Positions 1 through 8,633 of a stretch of DNA of 64,000 bases are shown piece by piece. The stretch is from Pseudomonas nabeulensis (GTDB lineage Bacteria > Pseudomonadota > Gammaproteobacteria > Pseudomonadales > Pseudomonadaceae), in assembly GCF_004682045.1 (NCBI RefSeq), contig NZ_QUZT01000027.1:1-64000 (forward strand). The letters run 5' to 3'. Position 1 is the first letter of the stretch. Each line of letters opens with the position of its first letter. Below the pieces are notes generated by a model that saw nothing but the letters and a program-made list of their open reading frames with translations, made no database searches and was not told the DNA's origin. A program made the translations under genes and the position numbers.

Positions 1-9
1 CTGGCATTA

Positions 10-30
10 GGGCAAGCCCCCTCCCACATT
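10..30. repeat. REP half-element at window edge
   Basis: The sequence GGGCAAGCCCCCTCCCACAT is the right arm of the REP family that recurs through the window. It lies just past the stop of the acetyltransferase gene. The left arm is probably outside the window. Confidence 0.75.
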
Positions 31-36
31 GGATTT

Positions 37-588
37 TCAGCGCGTGGGGGATTTGGACTTGAGCCATTCATCGCGGGTCATTTCCCAGATATCCCGTGGG
101 AAGGTGCCTGCGACAAACCGGCCTTCATCCGTCCTGATCAACCGCATGCCCTCACGCTCGGAAATGCGCCGCGATCCCAGGTTGGGTGCCGCTTTGGGCG
201 CACGCAATACCGGGCGTTCGAGTACGCCAAACCAGTAGTCGGTCACCGCCGCACTGGCTTCGGCCATCAGCCCCAGGCCCTGCCATTGCCGGCCCAGCCA
301 GAACCCACGGTTGTCGTCCTCGGTATCCGTCAGGCAGACGTTGCCGATCAGTACGTCGGGTGCACTTTTGAGGCAGATTGACCAGTGCCATGCCTCTCCC
401 CGTGCCATCGCCGGCAAGGCCACGTTTTCCAGAAAGCTGCGCGCGCCGTCGGCCGGGTAGGGCCAGGGCACTTCGGCGTTGAGGTAGCGCACCACTTCCC
501 AGTGGGGAAACAACTGCTGGGTGGCCTCGGCATCGTCCAGGGTCAGTGGACGCAGGATCAGTCGCTCGGTGTACAGCGTCGGTTGCAT
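37..588 (-). CDS. GNAT family N-acetyltransferase (RimJ/RimL type)
   Basis: This 183-residue protein starts TERLILRPLTLDDA, the usual opening of the RimJ/RimL-like branch of GNAT acetyltransferases, which transfer acetyl from acetyl-CoA to an amino group of a protein or small molecule. The central part (DVLIGNVCLTD, then FWLGRQWQGLGLMAEA) fits the beta4 / acetyl-CoA pyrophosphate-binding region, with Q-x-G-x-G/A spacing in QGLGLMA. No signal peptide is visible, so it should be cytosolic. The ATG at 588 lies 5 nt after the stop of the LEA2 lipoprotein gene, so the two are probably co-transcribed. The substrate cannot be read from sequence. Confidence 0.85.
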   Translation of the reverse strand: MQPTLYTERLILRPLTLDDAEATQQLFPHWEVVRYLNAEVPWPYPADGARSFLENVALPAMARGEAWHWSICLKSAPDVLIGNVCLTDTEDDNRGFWLGRQWQGLGLMAEASAAVTDYWFGVLERPVLRAPKAAPNLGSRRISEREGMRLIRTDEGRFVAGTFPRDIWEMTRDEWLKSKSPTR

Positions 589-593
589 GGCGT

Positions 594-1055
594 TTACCAG
601 GTGGCAGTGTTCGGCAGGTCCAGTGTGCCACGGTCGACAAACCGCATCGTGCCAAACAACCCGCCCGCCAACTTGCCGCGCAGTACATAGGGCAGGTTGT
701 TCAAGCTTTGCGTCTGGCTGAGCCCGAGGGTCTGACGCAACACGGAAAACGCCGAAACACTCACCGGCACCATCAGAACGGTCTCGGAAAAACGTGGGAT
801 AGATCCGCTCTGATCACTTACCCCCGACGCCAGCGGCCGCCCATTGACCTCCAAATCCAGGGCCACGCCGTTGTAGTCGATCGCCGTTTCATTAGGGTTC
901 TGCACCCGCAGCTTCACGGCAAAGCGCACTTCCAGATCCTGGCTTTGCAGTGGTTCGATGCCCACCACATTGATATTCACCGGGTCACGGTTGGGGAACA
1001 GCGCGCAGGCGCTCAGGGTCAGCAGCAGTAGCGATAGAACCATGAGCTTGCGCAT
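594..1055 (-). CDS. LEA type 2 family lipoprotein
   Basis: The 153-residue product begins with a lipoprotein signal peptide ending in the lipobox LTLSAC, so Cys17 should be lipidated and the protein membrane-anchored facing the periplasm. The rest (VGIEPLQSQDLEVRFAVKL, then RVQNPNETAIDYNGVALDLE) is typical of the LEA14/WHy (water stress and hypersensitive response) beta-sandwich, with the characteristic NPN motif. Function in bacteria is not established; a desiccation or stress role is inferred from plant relatives. AGGAGC precedes the ATG. The gene sits 11 nt after the permease gene and 5 nt before the GNAT gene, suggesting one transcript. Confidence 0.88.
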   Translation of the reverse strand: MRKLMVLSLLLLTLSACALFPNRDPVNINVVGIEPLQSQDLEVRFAVKLRVQNPNETAIDYNGVALDLEVNGRPLASGVSDQSGSIPRFSETVLMVPVSVSAFSVLRQTLGLSQTQSLNNLPYVLRGKLAGGLFGTMRFVDRGTLDLPNTATW

Positions 1056-1066
1056 ATAAGGTGCTC

Positions 1067-2488
1067 CTATTTCGTGACGTCCGGGTCCTGCATCACTTTG
1101 AGGGTAGAGGACTCCGGATCAAATTCATCTTCTTCCAGCTCTATGAACTCTTCGGGCAGGAAAATGTTCAGCAGGATTGCACAGAACGCGCCCACGGTAA
1201 TCGGCGATTCGAAGATGTTGTGCAGCGCCTTGGGCAGGTCGCGCAGCACTTCCGGTACGGCGGCGACGCCCAGGCCCATGCCGAGGGAGATCGCCACGAT
1301 CAGTACATTGCGACGGTGCAGACCGGCTTCGGCGAGGATCTTGATGCCAGCGACGGCGACGGTGCCGAACATGATCAGGGTTGCGCCGCCCAATACCGGC
1401 TTGGGCATCAGTTGCAGCACTGCGCCGATCATCGGGAACAGCCCCAGCAGCACCAACAGGCCGGCGATGAAGTACGCCACGTAGCGGCTGGCCACGCCGG
1501 TCAACTGGATCACGCCGTTGTTCTGGGCGAAGGTCACCATTGGCAGGCTGTTGAAGGTCGCGGCCATCGCCGAGTTGAGGCCGTCGGCCAGCAGGCCCGA
1601 CTTGATGCGCTTGATATACAGCGGGCCCTTGACCGGCTGCTGGGAAATCATCGAGTTGGCTGTCAGATCACCTGCCGCTTCCAGTGGTGAAATCAGGAAG
1701 ATCACCGCCACCGGAATAAACGCCACCCAGTCGAACGAGAACCCGTACTTGAACGGCACCGGCACGCTGATCAACGGCACATGGGGCAACGCCGCCATGT
1801 CCACGCGGCCCATCAGCCAGGCGACCACAAAGCCCAACGTCAGGCCGATCACAATCGAACCCAGGCGCAGGAACGGATTGCTGAAGCGGTTGAGAACCAC
1901 GATGGTCAGCAGCACCAGCGCGGCCAGGCCCATATTGCTGGCTGCGCCCAGGTCGCTGGCGCCAAAGCCGCCAGCCATGTCAGTGACGGCCACCTTGATC
2001 AACGACAAACCCATCAAGGTAATGATGGTGCCGGTGACCACCGGGGTAATCAGCTTGCGCAGCTTGCCGATGAACTGGCTGAGCACCACTTCGATAAACG
2101 CGGCAAAAAAGCAGATGCCAAAAATCGTCGACAGGATCTCATCGGTGCCACCGCCTCGGGCCTTGACCATAAACCCGGCACTGAGGATCACACTGATAAA
2201 GGAAAAACTGGTGCCCTGCAGGCACAACAACCCCGAGCCGACAGGGCCGAACTTGCGTGCCTGCACGAAGGTGCCCAGACCCGACACGAACAACGCCATG
2301 CTCACCAGGTACGGCACTTCGCTTTCCAGGCCCAGCACACCACCGACGATCAGCGTTGGGGTGATGATGCCGACAAAGCTGGCCAACACGTGTTGCAGCG
2401 CGGCAAAAATCGCCGCCGTGAAGTGCGGGCGATCGTCCAGGCCGTAGATCAGGTCGGATTTATAGCGGGGGGCTTGAGCGTCAGACAA
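1067..2488 (-). CDS. NCS2 family xanthine/uracil-type permease
   Basis: A 473-residue inner-membrane protein with about 12-14 hydrophobic segments. It belongs to the nucleobase-cation symporter-2 (NAT) family, which imports xanthine, uracil or urate with H+ or Na+. The NAT signature is visible as QNNGVIQLTGVASRYV around residue 325, and the conserved glutamate-containing helix as ISPLEAAGDLTA. The QNNGxxxxTG pattern is nearer the XanQ/XanP purine branch than UraA, but the substrate is inference. The frame opens with TTG at 2488 and I see no in-frame ATG close by, so the start is uncertain by a few residues. The C-terminal tail is acidic (EEFIELEEDEFDPE). It is probably first in an operon with the LEA2 and GNAT genes. 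Confidence 0.88.
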   Translation of the reverse strand: MSDAQAPRYKSDLIYGLDDRPHFTAAIFAALQHVLASFVGIITPTLIVGGVLGLESEVPYLVSMALFVSGLGTFVQARKFGPVGSGLLCLQGTSFSFISVILSAGFMVKARGGGTDEILSTIFGICFFAAFIEVVLSQFIGKLRKLITPVVTGTIITLMGLSLIKVAVTDMAGGFGASDLGAASNMGLAALVLLTIVVLNRFSNPFLRLGSIVIGLTLGFVVAWLMGRVDMAALPHVPLISVPVPFKYGFSFDWVAFIPVAVIFLISPLEAAGDLTANSMISQQPVKGPLYIKRIKSGLLADGLNSAMAATFNSLPMVTFAQNNGVIQLTGVASRYVAYFIAGLLVLLGLFPMIGAVLQLMPKPVLGGATLIMFGTVAVAGIKILAEAGLHRRNVLIVAISLGMGLGVAAVPEVLRDLPKALHNIFESPITVGAFCAILLNIFLPEEFIELEEDEFDPESSTLKVMQDPDVTK

Positions 2489-2584
2489 AATACAGACCCG
2501 GTAAGGAAAAGGGGCGCGCAGAATGCCAGAAAGTGCCAGCTCTCAGAAGTGTGTTTAAACATTTCGAAGCCCCAGTGGAAGAGA

Positions 2585-3562
2585 TTACTGGGTCCAGGCC
2601 GCTGGATTCACCAGATTATTGGGCTTTTCCCCGGCTAACGCCTGCAACAGATTATCTACCGCACAGGTGGCCATCGCCTCCCGCGTTTCATGGGTGGCCG
2701 AGCCGATATGCGGCGTTGCCACCACGTTGTTCAAACGCAACAACGGCGAGTCGTGACTCAGCGGCTCACGCTCAAACACATCCAGTCCCGCAGCGCGAAT
2801 CGTGCGCTGTTGCAAGGCCTCGACCAGCGCCGGTTCATCCACCACCTTGCCCCGCGAGATATTGATAAAGATCGTCTCCGGACCCATCAGTGCGAACGCT
2901 TCGGCGCCGATCAACTTCTCGGTTTCGGCCGTCAATGGCAGCGTCAGGCAGACAAAATCCGCCTGTTGCAGCAACTCGTTCAGGCTGCGGTACTGCGCGC
3001 CAAAGCGTGCCTCCACCGCAGGTTTGGGCGAATGGCTGTGATAGATCACCGGCATGCCAAAGCCAAAATGCCCACGCTGGGCCAGGGCTTCGCCGATGCG
3101 GCCCATGCCGATGATGCCCAGGGTCTTGCCATGCACATCGGTGCCAAAATGAGCGGGGCCGATGTTTTTGTTCCATTGGCCGGCTCGCACCATGTCGGCC
3201 AGTTCGACCACGCGACGGGCAGTGGCCAGGATCAGCGCAAAACCGGTGTCGGCGGTGGTCTCGGTGAGCACATCCGGCGTGTTGCTAAGCAGGATGCCGC
3301 GCTCGGTCAGGTAGTCGATATCGTAGTTGTCGACACCCACGGACACGCTGGCGACCGCTTCAAGTTGCGGTGCCAGGTCCAGCAACCGAGCATCCAGGCG
3401 CAGGCTGGCACCCAGCAAGCCGTGGGCACCGGGCAGGGCATCGCGCAACCTGGCCAGGCCGGTGTCGTCCAGCGCTTCGATCAACGTCACCTCCGCGTGT
3501 TCACTGAGGCGAGCCATCAACGGCGCAGAGAGTTTCTTGTACAACACGACAGACTTTTTCAT
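2585..3562 (-). CDS. kguD: 2-ketogluconate-6-phosphate / 2-hydroxyacid reductase KguD
   Basis: A 325-residue D-isomer-specific 2-hydroxyacid dehydrogenase. The NAD(P)-binding Rossmann motif is LGIIGMGRIGEAL near residue 150. The catalytic Arg (INISRGKVVDE), Glu (DVFEREPL) and His (TPHIGSAT) are all present. In Pseudomonas the last gene of the kgu operon reduces 2-keto-6-phosphogluconate to 6-phosphogluconate, feeding the Entner-Doudoroff route. Its ATG overlaps the kguT stop by 4 nt, consistent with translational coupling. Without the context it could be called a glyoxylate/hydroxypyruvate reductase; the operon order ptxS-kguE-K-T-D settles the assignment. Confidence 0.92.
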   Translation of the reverse strand: MKKSVVLYKKLSAPLMARLSEHAEVTLIEALDDTGLARLRDALPGAHGLLGASLRLDARLLDLAPQLEAVASVSVGVDNYDIDYLTERGILLSNTPDVLTETTADTGFALILATARRVVELADMVRAGQWNKNIGPAHFGTDVHGKTLGIIGMGRIGEALAQRGHFGFGMPVIYHSHSPKPAVEARFGAQYRSLNELLQQADFVCLTLPLTAETEKLIGAEAFALMGPETIFINISRGKVVDEPALVEALQQRTIRAAGLDVFEREPLSHDSPLLRLNNVVATPHIGSATHETREAMATCAVDNLLQALAGEKPNNLVNPAAWTQ

Positions 3563-4851
3563 GCGGTCTTCACCTTCAATTCGCGGGTTGGCGCCGGCGC
3601 ACGGTCGCTGGCGCCGGTCTTGAGGAAAATCGTCAGCACCACCGACAGCAGCAACGCGCCGCTCATCAGCAAGTACGATGCGCCGGGCGAGCCGGTGCTG
3701 CTATTGAGGTAACCCACCAGGTACGAGCCGCCGAATGAGCCAAGGGCCCCCATGCTGTTGATCAGCGCCATGGCGCCGCCGGCAACATTGGCCGGCAGAA
3801 TCTCGGGGACGATGGCAAAAAACGGGCCGTACGGCGCATACATGCAGGCTCCGGCGATCACCAGCAAGGTGTAGGACCACCAGAAATGTTCGGCGCCGAG
3901 CGCGTAGGAGCCATAGAACGCGATGGACGCGATCAGCAACGGCGGCCACACGAAGCGTTTGCGCTTTTGCAGTTTGTCCGACCCCCAGGACACCGCCAGC
4001 ATGCCGATCACCGCCGCCAGATACGGTAGCGCCGACAGCCAGCCGGCCTCGACCATGTCCATTTTCAACCCGGCCTTGAGAATCGACGGCAGCCACAGCA
4101 CAAAGCCGTACACACCAATGCTCCAGCAGAAAAATTGCAATGCCAGGATGATCACCTTGGGCGAACGAAACGCTTCGCCGTAGTTCTTCACAGCCTTGAT
4201 GCCCACCTGCTCGGCGGCCAATGCGCTTTCCAGCGCGGACTTTTCGCTGTCATCCAGCCACTTCGCATCCTTGGGGCGTTCATCGGCCAGCTTCCACCAG
4301 ATAAACGCCCATAACACGGCGGGCAAGCCTTCGATGATAAACATCCAGCGCCAACTGAAATGCTGCACCAGATAGCCCGACACCACCGACATCCACAGCA
4401 TCGTCACCGGGTTGCCGAGGATCAGGAAGGTATTGGCGCGCGAGCGTTCGGCACGGGTAAACCAATGGCACAGGTACACCAGCATCGCGGGCATCACCGC
4501 CGCTTCGACCACGCCGAGCATGAAGCGAATCACGATCAGCATATAGGCGTTGGACACCACGCCGGTCAGCGTGGCCAGCCCGCCCCAGAGGATCAGGCTG
4601 ACGAAAATCAGCTTCTTGACGCTGCGTTTCTGCGCATAAATCGCCCCCGGCACCTGGAAGAAAAAGTAGCCGAGGAAAAACAGTGCCCCCAGCAGCGATG
4701 ACATGCCGGGGGTGATCATCAGGTCTTCGGCCATCCCGGAGGCGGCGGCGAAGCCGTAGTTGGCGCGATCCAGGTACGCCAGGCTGTAGGTGATAAAGAC
4801 GATGGGCATGATGTACCACCAACGGCGGGTGGCGAGTTTCACGGTGTCCAT
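3559..4851 (-). CDS. kguT: 2-ketogluconate MFS transporter KguT
   Basis: A 430-residue major facilitator protein of the anion:cation symporter type (phthalate/glucarate permease branch) with about 12 transmembrane segments. It shows the expected first-helix pattern (FITYSLAYLDRANYGFAAASGM) and a central cytoplasmic loop rich in charges around residue 200. In the kgu operon this protein imports 2-ketogluconate from the periplasm, where it is made from glucose by membrane dehydrogenases. It lies between kguK (45-nt gap) and kguD (4-nt overlap). Confidence 0.92.
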   Translation of the reverse strand: MDTVKLATRRWWYIMPIVFITYSLAYLDRANYGFAAASGMAEDLMITPGMSSLLGALFFLGYFFFQVPGAIYAQKRSVKKLIFVSLILWGGLATLTGVVSNAYMLIVIRFMLGVVEAAVMPAMLVYLCHWFTRAERSRANTFLILGNPVTMLWMSVVSGYLVQHFSWRWMFIIEGLPAVLWAFIWWKLADERPKDAKWLDDSEKSALESALAAEQVGIKAVKNYGEAFRSPKVIILALQFFCWSIGVYGFVLWLPSILKAGLKMDMVEAGWLSALPYLAAVIGMLAVSWGSDKLQKRKRFVWPPLLIASIAFYGSYALGAEHFWWSYTLLVIAGACMYAPYGPFFAIVPEILPANVAGGAMALINSMGALGSFGGSYLVGYLNSSTGSPGASYLLMSGALLLSVVLTIFLKTGASDRAPAPTRELKVKTA

Positions 4852-4896
4852 GGGGTTGCTCCTGAGCTTGTTGTAGTTGTGGCAACAGGTAACGGG

Positions 4897-5838
4897 TTAC
4901 GCAGCGGTGTGGGTGGGTAGTTCCTTGCGTGTGGGCAGGCCTTCCATGTCACCGCGACTTTGCACGGCACGGCTGCCGATCCAATTGCCGCGTCGTACCG
5001 CCTCGGGGAAGCTGGCGCTTTCCAGCAGCGCGCTGATCATGCCCACCGCAAAGCCATCGCCGGCGCCGACGGTGTCGACCACGCGGTCCACACGGACGGC
5101 GGCGACATAACCTTGATCCATCTGGGTGCGGTAATAGGCGCCGTCCTGGCCGAGCTTGATCGCCACGGCTTCGGCGCCTTGGTCGAGGTAAAACGCGGCT
5201 ATATCCGCCGGGTCGTCGAAGCCGGTCAGCAGACGGCCTTCGCCCAGGCCGGGCAGCACCCAGTCGGCCAGAGCGGCGAGGGCGTTGATTTCGCGGATCA
5301 TCGTCTGTTGGTTGGCCCACAGCGACGGGCGCAGGTTGGGATCGAACGAGACGCTGCGCCCGGCCTTGCGCATGAGTGTCATCAACTCGGTGGAGAGCTC
5401 ACGGGTCACGTCGGATAACGCAGGCGGTATGCCGGTGGCGTGCAAATGGCGAGCTTGCAGCAGTGCAGGGCTGATCGCCGCGATAGATAAATGACTGGCC
5501 GCCGAGCCTTTGCGGAAGTATTCCACCTGGGGATCGGCGCCTGCCTCTTCGCGAGACTTGAATTGAAAACCGGTGGGATGCAGCGGATCCACTGCCACGT
5601 GCCGACAATCCAGGCCTTCGTTTTTCAGCGTGTCGACGACAAAACGCCCCAGGGAGTCATTGCCCACCCGACTTAACCAGGCGACGTTAAAGCCCAGACG
5701 CGACAAGCCAATGGCGACATTGCTATCGGCACCCGCGATGCGTTTGTGAAACTGCGCCACTTGAGCCAGATCGCCGGTTTGCTCGGCGACAAACATCGCC
5801 ATGGTTTCACCAAACGACAGGATATCAATCTCAGACAT
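4897..5838 (-). CDS. kguK: 2-ketogluconate kinase KguK (PfkB family)
   Basis: The product is 313 residues from the ATG at 5838, a ribokinase/PfkB-type sugar kinase. N-terminal [14 protein letters not shown] and the glycine-rich [15 protein letters not shown] mark the sugar-binding lobe. The C-terminal [14 protein letters not shown] carries the anion-hole GAGD with the catalytic Asp. It phosphorylates 2-ketogluconate to 2-keto-6-phosphogluconate. The open frame extends 25 codons further upstream, but that part lies inside kguE and is arginine/proline-rich, so the MSEIDILSF start was chosen. That start overlaps the kguE stop by 8 nt. Confidence 0.92.
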   Translation of the reverse strand: MSEIDILSFGETMAMFVAEQTGDLAQVAQFHKRIAGADSNVAIGLSRLGFNVAWLSRVGNDSLGRFVVDTLKNEGLDCRHVAVDPLHPTGFQFKSREEAGADPQVEYFRKGSAASHLSIAAISPALLQARHLHATGIPPALSDVTRELSTELMTLMRKAGRSVSFDPNLRPSLWANQQTMIREINALAALADWVLPGLGEGRLLTGFDDPADIAAFYLDQGAEAVAIKLGQDGAYYRTQMDQGYVAAVRVDRVVDTVGAGDGFAVGMISALLESASFPEAVRRGNWIGSRAVQSRGDMEGLPTRKELPTHTAA

Positions 5839-6613
5839 GAGCGTGCTCCCCACGGGGTTGGCCAAGGCGGGCGAGGGTGGCGACCTGCTGCGCGGTGACC
5901 TCGACCAGATCATCGCCTTGCAGCGGAAATTCCACGGCCCGCGTAATGCCTTGAGTCATGTGCTTGAGCAGTTGTTCCCACAAATGCAGGTCGGTGGCGC
6001 CAGGCGGTAGGGCTACCAGCTTGCCATCTGCCCGCCGCGCGACGGCTTTGCAGTGCAGGTAGTCGACATGCCGGCCCAACAGGCGCGCGGCAGTGAGGGC
6101 GGATTGGTCCTGCCATTGCCAGTTGCCGATATCGAACGTCATCTTCACCGGCAGGCCCAGGCGTTCCACTTCGGTGAAAAAACGCTGCATCGGTTCGATG
6201 CGGCCGCCGTGCAGGGTCTGGTCGTTTTCCACCAGCAATTGCACCGGGTGGCGGTTGAGCAGGGCGTGCAGGCTTTCCAGGTCGTTGGTGTCGGTGAAAT
6301 AGCCCAGTGAGACTTTAAGCCACTGCGCGCCGAAAGACTGAGCGCGATCCAGGGTGGCGGCGAGTTCGGCATTGGGTTGCGCACGGCCTGCGACCCACAG
6401 TTCCAGCGGCGATGAAAACACTGATTCAAGGTGATGGTGCGCAGCCGCCTGGGCCAATGTTGCGGGTTGCTCGGTGGTCAGTAACTCTTCACGCCACTCG
6501 ATGCGCTGGGCACCGGCGGACTTGAGCAGTTCGACAAAACTCAACTGACCTTGCTGGCGAACCAGGTCGGCGCCGTAGCTGGAGAGGCTGATGGAGACGG
6601 GGTATTTATGCAT
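5831..6613 (-). CDS. kguE: Sugar phosphate isomerase/epimerase-like protein KguE
   Basis: A 260-residue TIM-barrel protein of the xylose-isomerase-like (AP endonuclease 2) superfamily. The motif FDIGNWQWQ near residue 165 and the carboxylate/His ligands (LVENDQ, HCKAV) fit the metal-binding pattern of the family. It is the first structural gene of the 2-ketogluconate operon, but its exact reaction is not settled in the literature I know of. The ATG at 6613 lies only 13 nt downstream of a PtxS-type palindrome (6627-6640), so binding there would block transcription or initiation. A REP element (6660-6748) occupies the sequence where an upstream promoter would be expected. Confidence 0.9.
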   Translation of the reverse strand: MHKYPVSISLSSYGADLVRQQGQLSFVELLKSAGAQRIEWREELLTTEQPATLAQAAAHHHLESVFSSPLELWVAGRAQPNAELAATLDRAQSFGAQWLKVSLGYFTDTNDLESLHALLNRHPVQLLVENDQTLHGGRIEPMQRFFTEVERLGLPVKMTFDIGNWQWQDQSALTAARLLGRHVDYLHCKAVARRADGKLVALPPGATDLHLWEQLLKHMTQGITRAVEFPLQGDDLVEVTAQQVATLARLGQPRGEHAHV

Positions 6614-6626
6614 TGTTGTTTACCTC

Positions 6627-6640
6627 TGAAACCGGTTTCA
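6627..6640. promoter_or_regulatory. PtxS-type operator upstream of kguE
   Basis: TGAAACCGGTTTCA is a perfect 14-bp palindrome with the central CCGG expected for a LacI-family site and matches the operator known for PtxS of Pseudomonas. It is centred about 20 nt upstream of the kguE ATG. Confidence 0.9.
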
Positions 6641-6659
6641 TTTTTAAGCAGCTAAATAG

Positions 6660-6748
6660 TGTGGGAGGGGGCTTGCCCCCGATGGCGGTGTATCAATCAC
6701 CGTTGTAGTGGCTGACACACCGCTATCGGGGGCAAGCCCCCTCCCACA
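6660..6748. repeat. REP doublet (REPIN) between ptxS and kguE
   Basis: Two inverted REP arms, TGTGGGAGGGGGCTTGCC at the left and its complement ending in CCCTCCCACA at the right, flank a short spacer. The element overlaps the 3' end of ptxS: the last 16 sense codons and the stop of ptxS lie inside it. Confidence 0.92.
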
Positions 6749-7758
6749 GGGGATCGTGTGGAGCCGCGGATGATCAGCTCGGGCAAAAAATCCAGGGTGC
6801 GTGTGGGTTCGGTATCGCCGCGCAGGCGCTTGAGCAAACAGTCGAATGCGTGGGCGCCGATGGCTTCGGTGGGCTGGGCGAGGGCGGTGATACCGCCGCC
6901 GACCAAGGGATACCACTCCAGGTCATCCAGGGCGATCAGGCCAACGTCGTCGAACAGATTGCAACCCAGGTGCTTGAGCGCGCGGGTACAGGCCAACGCC
7001 GCGACGCCGTTGGCGCAAAACAGCGCCTTGGGGCCAGGTTTGGCCAGGAAGATTTTCAGGTGGTGTTCGAGTTCGGCGTCCAGTTCCAGAACGCCGCCGG
7101 TCAACTGCGGGCGGCTGGCGATCTCTGCCTTGAAGCTTTCCACTCGCTCAAGGCGAGAGCTGGTGCCGTCGATGGCTTCGCTCACCAGCAACAGATCGCG
7201 ATAACCCTGTTGCTGCAAATGCTCCACTGCCATGCGCACCGCCGCTGGGTTGTTCAATCCGACGAGGTCGCTGTGCAGCGGCTCGACCTTGCGATCCACC
7301 AGCACCAGGGGCATTTCCCGTTGCAGCTCCAGCAGTTGGTCAAGGTGATGGCCGAGGGTGTTCACGATCAGCCCTTCGATGTTGTACGAACGCAGCGCGG
7401 CCAAATGTTGGCGCTCCTGTTCGTCATCACGGTCGGTGTTGCACACCACCAGGCTGTAGCCATGCTGGCGACAGGCGGTTTCGACGCCGTGCATCACGGC
7501 AATGGAGTAGGGGTTACGAATATCAGCCACCAACATGCCGATCAGCCGCGTGCGCCCACGCTTGAGGCCACGGGCCATCTGGTTGGGGCGGTAGCCTAGG
7601 TGTTCGATGGCTTGTTCGATGCGCTGGGCGATGGCATCGGAGAGTAGGGCGCGGTCATCGCCGATAAAGCGCGACACGCTGGCCTTGGACACGCCGGCGT
7701 GTTGGGCGACGTCGAGCATGGTCACGCGGCTGCGCTGGGCGGCGGAAAATGAGGTCAC
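6697..7758 (-). CDS. ptxS: LacI-family repressor PtxS
   Basis: A 353-residue LacI/GalR regulator. The N-terminal helix-turn-helix and hinge read MLDVAQHAGVSKASVSRF and GYRPNQMARGLKRG; the rest is a periplasmic-binding-protein-like effector domain. PtxS represses the kgu genes and itself and is released by 2-ketogluconate. The start is GTG at 7758; an internal ATG at codon 14 would cut into the HTH, so GTG is preferred. A palindromic operator lies 35 nt upstream and another in front of kguE. The last 16 residues (VGGGLPPIAVCQPLQR) are encoded by a REP element and are an unusual tail after the normal family end. Confidence 0.93.
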   Translation of the reverse strand: MTSFSAAQRSRVTMLDVAQHAGVSKASVSRFIGDDRALLSDAIAQRIEQAIEHLGYRPNQMARGLKRGRTRLIGMLVADIRNPYSIAVMHGVETACRQHGYSLVVCNTDRDDEQERQHLAALRSYNIEGLIVNTLGHHLDQLLELQREMPLVLVDRKVEPLHSDLVGLNNPAAVRMAVEHLQQQGYRDLLLVSEAIDGTSSRLERVESFKAEIASRPQLTGGVLELDAELEHHLKIFLAKPGPKALFCANGVAALACTRALKHLGCNLFDDVGLIALDDLEWYPLVGGGITALAQPTEAIGAHAFDCLLKRLRGDTEPTRTLDFLPELIIRGSTRSPVGGGLPPIAVCQPLQR

Positions 7759-7792
7759 GGTAGAGCCTTTATTATTGGATTAGATGAAGCAC

Positions 7793-7806
7793 TGAAACCG
7801 GTTTCA
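7793..7806. promoter_or_regulatory. PtxS-type operator upstream of ptxS
   Basis: TGAAACCGGTTTCA, identical to the site in front of kguE and here extended to a 16-bp perfect palindrome by flanking C and G. It lies 35 nt upstream of the ptxS GTG, consistent with autoregulation. Confidence 0.9.
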
Positions 7807-7894
7807 GAAAACACCAGTCAGACAAAAACGTCAAGAATTTATTGATTGATGTGTCCATGGCCAAACGCCTAAAGCCGATCTGCGCTGTACAGCG

Positions 7895-8536
7895 TCAGCC
7901 GAACAGCCCGGCAGCGATATTGATCGAGAAACCCAGGATCGCCGTGTTGAACAGAAACCCGATCAACGATTGCCCCAGCACCACTTTGCGCATGCCACGC
8001 GTAGCGACGCCCACATCCGAGGTCTGCACCGCCACACCGATGGTGAAGGAGAAATACAGAAAGTCCCAATAGTTGGGGGTCAACAGCCCTTCGGCAAAGC
8101 GCAGCGCCGGCTCCTTGCCGTCCCAGGTGTAATAGAGGCGCGCGTAATGCACGCTGAAAATCACCCCGATCAACAGCCATGAACCGATCACCGTCAGTCC
8201 GGTGAAGCCGTAGTGCATCAAGCGCTCGGTAGTGGCCAGTTCCTTGCTGCCCAACAGTTCGAAGGTGATGGTCGCCAGGCTGGCGATAGCGGCGATGCAG
8301 ACCGTTAACAGGACCAACCCCGCATTTTCATCTTCGATCTCGGCGATGCGTTTGACGTCGGGGGCCTTGGCGCGGATGGCCAGCCACAGCATCAGGACCA
8401 GGTAGGTCCACACGCCGGCATTCCAGCCAATGAGGGTTTTGCTGACGAGGGTGTCGGCGGGTGCCAGGATGCCGACGGCAAGGCCCAGTACTGCGGCGGC
8501 GGAGAGGCGAGGGTGGGTGCGGGCGAGGAAGGGCAT
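7895..8536 (-). CDS. DUF1345 integral membrane protein
   Basis: A 213-residue protein with about five hydrophobic segments. The conserved block [13 protein letters not shown] followed by [22 protein letters not shown] is diagnostic of DUF1345, a family of inner-membrane proteins without established function. The part around residues 160-175 resembles a channel pore loop ([13 protein letters not shown]), but that is only a resemblance. It is a single gene between ptxS, whose operator region starts about 135 nt away, and the RND pump operon, with a 28-bp REP derivative upstream of its start. Confidence 0.85.
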   Translation of the reverse strand: MPFLARTHPRLSAAAVLGLAVGILAPADTLVSKTLIGWNAGVWTYLVLMLWLAIRAKAPDVKRIAEIEDENAGLVLLTVCIAAIASLATITFELLGSKELATTERLMHYGFTGLTVIGSWLLIGVIFSVHYARLYYTWDGKEPALRFAEGLLTPNYWDFLYFSFTIGVAVQTSDVGVATRGMRKVVLGQSLIGFLFNTAILGFSINIAAGLFG

Positions 8537-8602
8537 GGTTGCTCACAGCGGGCTGGGTATCAGCAGACTGTAGCCGATTCCAAAAGGTGAAGCTGATCCC
8601 AA

Positions 8603-8630
8603 TGTGGGAGGGGGCAAGCCCCCTCCCACA
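8603..8630. repeat. Minimal REP hairpin (single stem)
   Basis: A 28-bp perfect inverted repeat with 13-bp arms around AA, formed by the outer half of a left REP joined directly to the outer half of a right REP. It lies 3 nt beyond the RND gene stop and could form a strong stem in either transcript. The same 28 bp recur at 17889-17916. Confidence 0.9.
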
Positions 8631-8633
8631 GGG

